Positions 57,409 to 64,000 of a stretch of DNA of 64,000 nt are shown piece by piece. The notes under the pieces were generated by a model. The model was not told the DNA's origin and ran no database searches. It worked only from the letters and a program-made list of their open reading frames with translations. Origin of the DNA: Litoribacter ruber (GTDB lineage: Bacteria; Bacteroidota; Bacteroidia; Cytophagales; Cyclobacteriaceae); NCBI RefSeq assembly GCF_018500185.1, contig NZ_JAHBGI010000005.1:62001-126000 (forward strand), given 5' to 3'. Numbering within the stretch: the stretch's first letter is position 1; each line of letters starts with the position of its first letter. The translations under genes and the position numbers were made by a program.

Positions 57409-60366
57409 ATGAAAAACTATTTACTCAGCATGAAAGTCATGCTGCTGTTTTTGGCCTTGTTTATTACGGCTGAGACAGTGTATGCACAGGGCAGGCAGAT
57501 TACCGGTACGGTGATCTCCGGCGAGGATATGCAGCCGCTTCCCGGCGTTGCAATCCAGGTAAAAGGGACTTCCAGGGGAACCGTCACCGACATGGATGGC
57601 AAGTTCAGTCTGGATTTACAAGGTGGTGAAACGACCTTAGTTGTATCTTTTATTGGGTTTACTACCCAAGAGGTTTCAATTGGAAATCTTTCACTTTTCA
57701 CAATTACACTTGAAGAAAACATCCAAAGCTTAAGCGAGACGGTAGTCATCGGTTACGGGCAGCAAAGGGCCCAAGACGCTACCGGTGCGGTGATTGCACT
57801 TGGTGAGGAAAAATTCAACAAAGGTATCATCAACTCTCCTGAGCAGTTGCTACAAGGTAGAGCTGCTGGTGTGCAGGTGACCCCGAGTAGTGGTGAGCCA
57901 GGTGCGGCGGTCAACATTCGTATCCGGGGTACTTCTTCAGTAAGATCTGACAACAACCCGCTTTTCGTAATTGACGGCGTTCCCTTGGACGGTGCAGCCA
58001 CACAAGCTGGTGGCGCTGACTATGGAGCCGGTGGTTCACAGCCAAGAAACCCGCTTAACTTCCTAAACCCAGACGATATCGAAAGTATCTCTGTTCTTAA
58101 GGATGCATCTGCTGCCGCGATTTACGGTTCAAGGGGTTCCAATGGTGTGGTTTTGATTACTACTAAGAAAGGAAAAGCTGGACAGGAAAGCCTTACTTTC
58201 TCTACCAGCGCGAGTGTAAGTACCAGAGCCAGAAAAATTGACCTTTTGGATGCAAACGATTACATTCCTCAGGCAGTAGCCGCTGGTGCTGATGAAAACG
58301 TCATCAACTTTGGAGGAGCCACCGACTGGCAGGATGAAATATTCAGGACTGCTATCACCCAAAATTACAATGTTGGTTATGGTGGGGGCACCGAAAACAC
58401 CCAATATAGGGTATCCCTCAGCTACATGAACCAAGATGGTATTATCAGAAACACTGGACTTGAAAGAATCACCGGACGTATCAATGCTTCTCACAAAGTT
58501 TTTGACGACAGACTGAGATTTGACTTACAATTAACCGCCTCAGACATCAAGGACACATATGCTCCTCTTGGTGAAGATGTGGGCTTTGAAGGTAACCTTA
58601 TCGGTGCGGCCCTTCAGGCTAACCCTACCCGCCCTATTAGAAATGCAGATGGCACTTTCCAGCAATCTCAGGATTTTAGAAACCCAGTAGCCATGCTGGC
58701 TTATATCGATGATCGCGGTGAGACGACCAGGGTATTGGGTAACATCGGTGTTACATTTAATTTCACAGACAACTTCTTCTACAAAATGAATTTCGGTATG
58801 GATAATTCATCCGGGGTTAGAAGAACAAGTTTGGACCAAAGATTAGTGTTCCCCGGAATCGAAAATATCGGTAGAGGTGTGATCAACAATACCTACCAGC
58901 GTAACCAGTTGATCGAGCACACCCTGAATTACAACGGTACTTTGGGAGAAAACAGACTAGAAGCCCTATTGGGTTTCTCTTATCAGAAATTCGAAAGCCG
59001 CGGTCACTTCTTGCAATCGCAATTTTTCACCTTACCTAATGTGCCTCCAGTGGATAACATGGGTGGTGTGGACAACGTAACCGCTAGGGCATTCCTAGGA
59101 AATTCATTTAGAGGCCAAGATGAACTGCAATCCTTCTTCGGTAGGGTAAATTACAACATCCGGGACAAATATTTGATCACTGCCACATTGAGAGCTGACG
59201 GCTCTTCAAAGTTTGGTGAGGACAATAAATACGGTGTATTCCCATCCCTTGCTGCAGCTTGGAGGATCAACGAAGAGGACTTCATGAGTGGAAGTACTTT
59301 TAACGACTTGAAATTGAGAGCAGGTTGGGGTGTCACTGGTAACCAAGAATTCCCTAGAAACGCGGCAGTAACAGTACTTAGAGCGGATAACCAAGGCGGT
59401 ACTTTTATCTCGAACCAATTCAACCCTAACTTGAGATGGGAAGAAACGGTTCAGTACAACGTAGGTTTTGATTTTGCCATCATGCAATCCAAGCTTACCG
59501 GTGCTATTGACTATTTCAACAAGCAAACGGAAAACCTGCTGATCCTTGTGGATTTCCCGGCTCCGGCAAATGCCATCACCAGATGGGAAAACCTTCCGGG
59601 CCGCGTAATTAACGAAGGGGTTGAATTTACTTTGGATTATTTGGCCATAGACAGAGAAAACTTCTCTTGGAACATACTAGGAAATGCTACTTTCCTGAGA
59701 AATGACGTTCAGGGCATAGGTACTACCCTGAATACCGGTAACATTGACGGACAAGGTTTGACGGGAGCTTTTGCCCAGAGAATCACCGATGGACAGCCGC
59801 TATACTCGTTCTACATGAGGGATTTTGAAGGTTTCACTGAAGACGGCTTGGGTATTTACAGAAACAATGAAGAATTGTTCTACTTGGGTTCTCCATTCCC
59901 AACATTCACGTGGGGGCTTACCAACAACTTCGCCATCGGCAGATTTGACGCCAGCGTCTTCTTCAACGGACAGAATGGCGGTTTGATTTACAACAACACC
60001 GCTAACGCCATCTTCTTGAGAGGTAACTTGGCCAACGGTAGAAACGTAACCCGTGAGATCGCCAATTCCGGTGAAAACCCCGCAAACTTTGGTGAAGTTT
60101 CTTCCAGATTCTTGGAGTCAAGTGACTTTGTAAGGTTAGCCAACCTAAACCTGGGTTACACCTTCAATATGGCTGACAGCCGTTATATCAGATCGATGAG
60201 AGTTGGCTTTACTGGCCAAAACCTGCTGTTGTTTACAGGATATAGCGGTTTTGACCCAGAGGTGAACACCAATAAAGCCAGGGACGGGGTTCCTTCCTTG
60301 GGTATAGATTATACAGCTTTCCCTTTACCAAGAATCTATACGCTTAACTTGAACTTTGGATTTTAA
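57409..60366 (+). CDS. SusC/RagA family TonB-linked outer-membrane protein
   Basis: This 985-residue transporter has a signal peptide (cut after VYAQ, residue 27), a CarboxypepD_reg-like domain (about 30-112: ITGTVISGEDMQPLPGVAIQ), a TonB-box-like ETVVIGYG near 115, the plug with PLFVIDGVPLDG and SISVLKDASAAAIYGSRGSN, and a 22-strand barrel ending in a C-terminal Phe (LNLNFGF). It has no N-terminal STN domain, so it is a transporter and not a signal transducer. It works with the SusD protein 5 bp downstream. At 985 residues it is at the short end of the family. The substrate is unknown. Confidence 0.95.
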   Translation: MKNYLLSMKVMLLFLALFITAETVYAQGRQITGTVISGEDMQPLPGVAIQVKGTSRGTVTDMDGKFSLDLQGGETTLVVSFIGFTTQEVSIGNLSLFTITLEENIQSLSETVVIGYGQQRAQDATGAVIALGEEKFNKGIINSPEQLLQGRAAGVQVTPSSGEPGAAVNIRIRGTSSVRSDNNPLFVIDGVPLDGAATQAGGADYGAGGSQPRNPLNFLNPDDIESISVLKDASAAAIYGSRGSNGVVLITTKKGKAGQESLTFSTSASVSTRARKIDLLDANDYIPQAVAAGADENVINFGGATDWQDEIFRTAITQNYNVGYGGGTENTQYRVSLSYMNQDGIIRNTGLERITGRINASHKVFDDRLRFDLQLTASDIKDTYAPLGEDVGFEGNLIGAALQANPTRPIRNADGTFQQSQDFRNPVAMLAYIDDRGETTRVLGNIGVTFNFTDNFFYKMNFGMDNSSGVRRTSLDQRLVFPGIENIGRGVINNTYQRNQLIEHTLNYNGTLGENRLEALLGFSYQKFESRGHFLQSQFFTLPNVPPVDNMGGVDNVTARAFLGNSFRGQDELQSFFGRVNYNIRDKYLITATLRADGSSKFGEDNKYGVFPSLAAAWRINEEDFMSGSTFNDLKLRAGWGVTGNQEFPRNAAVTVLRADNQGGTFISNQFNPNLRWEETVQYNVGFDFAIMQSKLTGAIDYFNKQTENLLILVDFPAPANAITRWENLPGRVINEGVEFTLDYLAIDRENFSWNILGNATFLRNDVQGIGTTLNTGNIDGQGLTGAFAQRITDGQPLYSFYMRDFEGFTEDGLGIYRNNEELFYLGSPFPTFTWGLTNNFAIGRFDASVFFNGQNGGLIYNNTANAIFLRGNLANGRNVTREIANSGENPANFGEVSSRFLESSDFVRLANLNLGYTFNMADSRYIRSMRVGFTGQNLLLFTGYSGFDPEVNTNKARDGVPSLGIDYTAFPLPRIYTLNLNFGF

Positions 60367-60371
60367 TTGAC

Positions 60372-61922
60372 ATGGACATGAAAATATTGAATAAATATTA
60401 TCTACCTGCACTTGCCCTTACCTTGGGAATGGCTTGTACAGAATTAGATGATGCGGCCTTGGATGCGGAGTCGTTCAATAGGCCATCGGAAGCAGGCGAG
60501 GGAGCTGAGGCGGCGGCTGCCCTTCAAGGTACTTACAACCAGCTGAATGCTTTTTCGGATCAGGCGGGAATTTATGCCCTTCAGGAGCATCCCTCGGATG
60601 AGATGATGGGACCCACCAGAGGTACTGACTGGAGTGATTTTGGGGTTTGGAGACAGTTACACCTGCATTCTTGGGATGCCAGCCACGAATTTGTATTCAA
60701 CGCCTGGAACATTCTTAATACCGGACAGCTAAGAGCCACACAAGTAATCGATGCGCCTAACGCCAGTGCCCAGCAAATTGCGGAAGCAAGGTTTTTGAGA
60801 TCGTATTATATCTATAATATCGTGGATCTATACGGCCAAGTACCGATAAGACTTGACTTGGATGATCCAAATGAGATCCCAACCGTACTTAGCAGAGCTG
60901 AGGCTACCCAGTTGATCATTGATGATTTGGATGCAGCGATTCCAAACCTGCCGTCCTTGAATGGCGCCAACACCGGTCAGGCGACAGTAGAGGCTGCACA
61001 TTTTCTTAGAGCAAAAGTTTATCTAAACAGGGCTGTATTTACTGCAGCTGAACCTGCTGGTCCATATAACTTTACGAATGAAGATATGCAGGCAGTGATT
61101 GAAAGTACTGATGTGGTGCTCAATAGTTCTGTAAGTTTGACTCCTTTCTATTGGGATAACTTTGTGCCGGACAATAGAACCACTTCTAGGGAAATCATTT
61201 TTGCCAGAAGAAACGAAACTGGCAATGCCGTGGCAAGTGTTCAGAACCGTTATAAAATGACAATCCACTACAACCAGGTACCTGGATCAGGAGGCGGTTG
61301 GAACGGTTTCACCACAGTGGCAGACTTTTATAACAAGTGGGGAGAGACTGACGATGTAAGGAAAGGGCAGGCATTGCCTGGCTTTACAGATAGACACGGT
61401 TTGAGGGTTGGATTTTTAGAGGGCCAGCAGTTTGACGGGGCCGGCAATCCGCTTACTGACAGAGGTGGTAACCCGTTGGTATTCACTCCAGAGGTTAGCT
61501 TGCTTTACTCTAATGAGAGACAAGGGGTCAGGGTAATCAAATACCCTCCGGATCCCAATAACCTTGCGGACAACTTAATCGGCACTGACTACATCTTCTT
61601 CAGGTATGCTGATGCTTGGTTGATGCGTGCAGAAGCTTTATTTAGAACTGGCAATACCGGTGAGGCATTGGCAATGGTTAATGGATTGAGAGAGGCAAGA
61701 GGTGCAGAACCTTTAGCCAGCTTGACCGAAATGGGTCTGCTTGATGAGAGAGGCTTTGAACTATACTGGGAAGGCTGGAGAAGAAATGACCAAATCCGAT
61801 TTGGCATGTTTCTCCAAGAGTGGCAAAACAAGCCGGTGACCCCTCCCCACGTGGTATTGTTCCCCATCCCACAAAGGGCCATGGACACCAATCCAAACTT
61901 CACCCAGAACCCAGGCTATTAA
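60372..61922 (+). CDS. SusD/RagB family nutrient-binding lipoprotein
   Basis: This 516-residue protein has a lipoprotein signal (TLGMAC, Cys22) and the SusD alpha/TPR-like fold, with AEARFLRSYYIYNIVDLYGQ near residue 137, FRYADAWLMRAEALFRTGN near 418 and the C-terminal ELYWEGWRRNDQIRFG. It caps the SusC barrel on the cell surface. A second ATG at 60378, two codons in, would also give a good signal peptide. A terminator follows. Confidence 0.95.
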   Translation: MDMKILNKYYLPALALTLGMACTELDDAALDAESFNRPSEAGEGAEAAAALQGTYNQLNAFSDQAGIYALQEHPSDEMMGPTRGTDWSDFGVWRQLHLHSWDASHEFVFNAWNILNTGQLRATQVIDAPNASAQQIAEARFLRSYYIYNIVDLYGQVPIRLDLDDPNEIPTVLSRAEATQLIIDDLDAAIPNLPSLNGANTGQATVEAAHFLRAKVYLNRAVFTAAEPAGPYNFTNEDMQAVIESTDVVLNSSVSLTPFYWDNFVPDNRTTSREIIFARRNETGNAVASVQNRYKMTIHYNQVPGSGGGWNGFTTVADFYNKWGETDDVRKGQALPGFTDRHGLRVGFLEGQQFDGAGNPLTDRGGNPLVFTPEVSLLYSNERQGVRVIKYPPDPNNLADNLIGTDYIFFRYADAWLMRAEALFRTGNTGEALAMVNGLREARGAEPLASLTEMGLLDERGFELYWEGWRRNDQIRFGMFLQEWQNKPVTPPHVVLFPIPQRAMDTNPNFTQNPGY

Positions 61923-61952
61923 CTCTTTATTTAAATTCATATTTTTTGACAT

Positions 61953-61980
61953 AAAAGCAGGTAGCGATATCTGCTTTTTT
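61953..61980 (+). terminator. terminator after susD
   Basis: AAAAGCAG (61953-61960) and CTGCTTTT (61971-61978) pair, followed by T-rich DNA. It lies about 30 bp after the stop and would partly separate susCD from the FG-GAP gene. Confidence 0.7.
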
Positions 61981-62049
61981 CTATACTTACTAATCACAAA
62001 AACCTCATTTCTTGCCCTCTCCAATTACTAAATTAATTATCTTTAGTAC

Positions 62050-64000
62050 ATGAAGTACCCCAATTATCTTTTTGCGATTATCCTTTTGACGATAGGTTGT
62101 CAAAGCCAGCCTGAAACCGATATTCCCCAAGGCAAACTATTCACGAGGCTTACTCCCCAGCAGACAGGCATTCACTTCACTAACGAATTGGAAGACAGTG
62201 AGGATTTTGACGTATTCCGATATAGAAATTATTACAACGGTGGCGGGGTGGCCATAGGGGACATCAACAATGACGGCCTGCCAGACATTTTCCTGACGGC
62301 CAACCGTGGTCAAAATAAACTCTACCTCAACCAAGGCGATATGCGGTTTGAAGATATAACCGACAAGGCAGGGGTGGCCGGCACTAAGCCTTGGTCCACC
62401 GGCGTGACGATGGTGGACATCAATGGGGATGGCCTGCTCGATATTTATGTGTGCAATTCCGGAGACCTTGAAGGCAACAACATGGAAAATGAGCTGTTCG
62501 TCAACAACGGAGATGGAACCTTCACGGAAAAAGCTGCCGAATACGGCTTGGCTGACCCAGGTTTTTCTACACATGCGGTGTTTTTTGATTATGATGGGGA
62601 TGGAGACCTTGATTGTTATTTACTCAATAACTCGTTTCGCCCAATTTCAACTTTGGGATTCCGAAATCTAAGAACCCAACGGGATGCAAAAGGCGGGGAT
62701 AAACTCTATAAAAACGAAAACGGGAAATTTATAGATGTCAGCGAAGAGGCCGGTATCCATGGAAGTGTTATCGGTTTCGGACTTGGGGTAAGCGTGGGGG
62801 ATGTAACCGGAAACGGGCATCCTGATATTTTCATTTCCAATGACTTTTACGAAAGAGATTATCTCTACATTAATCAAGGCGATGGTACTTTCCAAGAGGC
62901 CCTACCCGACTACATGCAGCATATCAGCATGTTTAGCATGGGCGCCGATATCGCCGACATCAACAACGATGGTTATCCGGAAATCTTCACTACCGACATG
63001 ATGCCGGAATCGGACCGGAGGCTGAAGACAATGGCGCAGTTCGAGACCTACGATGTGCTCCAACTCAGGCTTCAACAGGACTATTTTTACCAATATATGC
63101 GCAATACCCTACAGCTCAACAATGCAGGGCAGAATTTCAGCGAGATCGGATACTTAGCCAACGTGGCTGCGACCGACTGGAGCTGGGGGGCGCTGATTGC
63201 AGATTTCAACAATAATGGCAACAAGGAGATTTTCGTCAGCAATGGGGTGTATAAAGATGTGACAAACCAGGATTTTGTGGAATACTTGGCCTCCAATGAA
63301 AATATGAAAGCAGCTGTAGAAGGTAAAAAGGTCAATTTCCAAGACTTCGTCAACCGAATGCCCTCCGAAAAACTGACTAATTACATGTTTACCCAAAAGG
63401 CCAAGCTACAATTTGAAAATGTGGCCGATGATTGGGGATTTGGCGAGCCCACTTTTAGCAACGGGGCGGCTTATGGAGACCTGGATGGCGATGGCGACCT
63501 CGACCTGGTGATCAACAACCTGAATCAAGAGCTTTACATTTATAAAAACAACACCGTAGAAACTCAACCTAACAACAAATTTCTGACTTTCACTTTTGAG
63601 GGAGAAGGCCAAAACAGTTTCGGTCTAGGCGCCAAGGTGCAGGCTTATGCAGGAAATGAGGTCATCAGCTTTGAAAACATGCCGATAAGAGGGTTTCAGT
63701 CATCCATGGATTACAAGATGGTAATGGGACTTGGAGACTTTATTCCTGATAGCGTCCTTGTGCATTGGAGAAACGGCAAGGTGCAAAAACTGACCGACCT
63801 TGAGCTAAACTCCCATTATCATTTGAAGCAGGCAGATGCGGATGATAGAGAATGGAATAGCAGGGAAGCTGAGCCGCTATTTCTAGAAGGACCAAGAGTG
63901 GATTTTCAACATGTGGAAAACCCTTTTAATGATTTTGACAGAGAAAGGCTTACCTTCAAAATGCTTTCTACAGAGGGGCCAGCATTTGCGGTAGCAGACC
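62050..64000 (+). CDS. FG-GAP/VCBS repeat lipoprotein, ASPIC/UnbV-like (partial, 3' end off the window)
   Basis: The frame is open from the ATG at 62050 to the window end (650 codons). A lipoprotein signal ends at LLTIGC (Cys17). Seven calcium-binding-like DxNxDG repeats are seen: DINNDGLPDI (71), DINGDGLLDI (123), DYDGDGDLDC, DVTGNGHPDI, DINNDGYPEI, DFNNNGNKEI and DLDGDGDLDL, the integrin-like propeller pattern. The segment FGLGAKVQAYAGNEVI to VLVHWRNGKVQKL is the ASPIC/UnbV part. Such proteins commonly follow SusCD pairs in Bacteroidota and are presumed to be surface binding proteins; the ligand is unknown. Confidence 0.92.
   Translation, partial: MKYPNYLFAIILLTIGCQSQPETDIPQGKLFTRLTPQQTGIHFTNELEDSEDFDVFRYRNYYNGGGVAIGDINNDGLPDIFLTANRGQNKLYLNQGDMRFEDITDKAGVAGTKPWSTGVTMVDINGDGLLDIYVCNSGDLEGNNMENELFVNNGDGTFTEKAAEYGLADPGFSTHAVFFDYDGDGDLDCYLLNNSFRPISTLGFRNLRTQRDAKGGDKLYKNENGKFIDVSEEAGIHGSVIGFGLGVSVGDVTGNGHPDIFISNDFYERDYLYINQGDGTFQEALPDYMQHISMFSMGADIADINNDGYPEIFTTDMMPESDRRLKTMAQFETYDVLQLRLQQDYFYQYMRNTLQLNNAGQNFSEIGYLANVAATDWSWGALIADFNNNGNKEIFVSNGVYKDVTNQDFVEYLASNENMKAAVEGKKVNFQDFVNRMPSEKLTNYMFTQKAKLQFENVADDWGFGEPTFSNGAAYGDLDGDGDLDLVINNLNQELYIYKNNTVETQPNNKFLTFTFEGEGQNSFGLGAKVQAYAGNEVISFENMPIRGFQSSMDYKMVMGLGDFIPDSVLVHWRNGKVQKLTDLELNSHYHLKQADADDREWNSREAEPLFLEGPRVDFQHVENPFNDFDRERLTFKMLSTEGPAFAVAD

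Overview
The window is a chromosomal segment of a Bacteroidota bacterium, most likely of the order Cytophagales (Cyclobacteriaceae-like). Supporting signs are the merged str/S10/spc/alpha ribosomal cluster with map and infA but no adk, a SusC/SusD pair, FISUMP-domain and DUF5686 proteins, little Shine-Dalgarno sequence in front of the ribosomal genes, and promoters of the Bacteroidota type (TTTG, 19-20 nt spacer, TAnnTTTG). The genus is not determined.

Layout. 1-4.4 kb: a truncated M42 peptidase, an acyl-CoA carboxylase carboxyltransferase, and a divergent Ppx/GppA phosphatase plus Ldh-family oxidoreductase. 4.4-7.0 kb (minus): a cell-division FtsB/DivIC-like protein, a small beta-barrel candidate, serine acetyltransferase and cysteine synthase. 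7.1-9.5 kb (minus): carA and enolase. 9.7-27.5 kb (minus): the large ribosomal gene block running rpsL-rpsG-fusA-rpsJ, then rplC to rpsN, then rpsH to rplQ, with secY, map, infA and rpoA inside. 27.7-41.3 kb (minus): tRNA-Tyr, tRNA-Gly, tRNA-Thr, tuf, tRNA-Trp, secE, nusG, rplK, rplA, rplJ, rplL, rpoB, rpoC and a DUF3467 protein. Thus most core translation and transcription machinery is read in one direction over about 32 kb, divided by a few promoters and terminators that can be seen directly.

41.5-47.4 kb is mixed: an M1 aminopeptidase lipoprotein, a small membrane protein, a stand-alone biotin carrier protein, pyrH-frr, and a YcxB-like membrane protein. 47.5-64 kb is the accessory part: a GH43 lipoprotein, an NAD(P)-binding protein, an orphan Vsr-like nuclease, two tandem FISUMP lipoproteins, a DoxX protein, a DUF5686 outer-membrane protein, and a SusC-SusD-FG-GAP/ASPIC locus whose last gene runs off the window. 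Intergenic regions here carry palindromic, diverged repeat elements.

No CRISPR array, prophage, intact insertion sequence or recognisable defence island was seen. The least explained items are the paired FISUMP lipoproteins with a shared unknown N-terminal domain, the palindromic intergenic repeats next to terminators, and the leader hairpins directly after the rplC and rpsH promoters.
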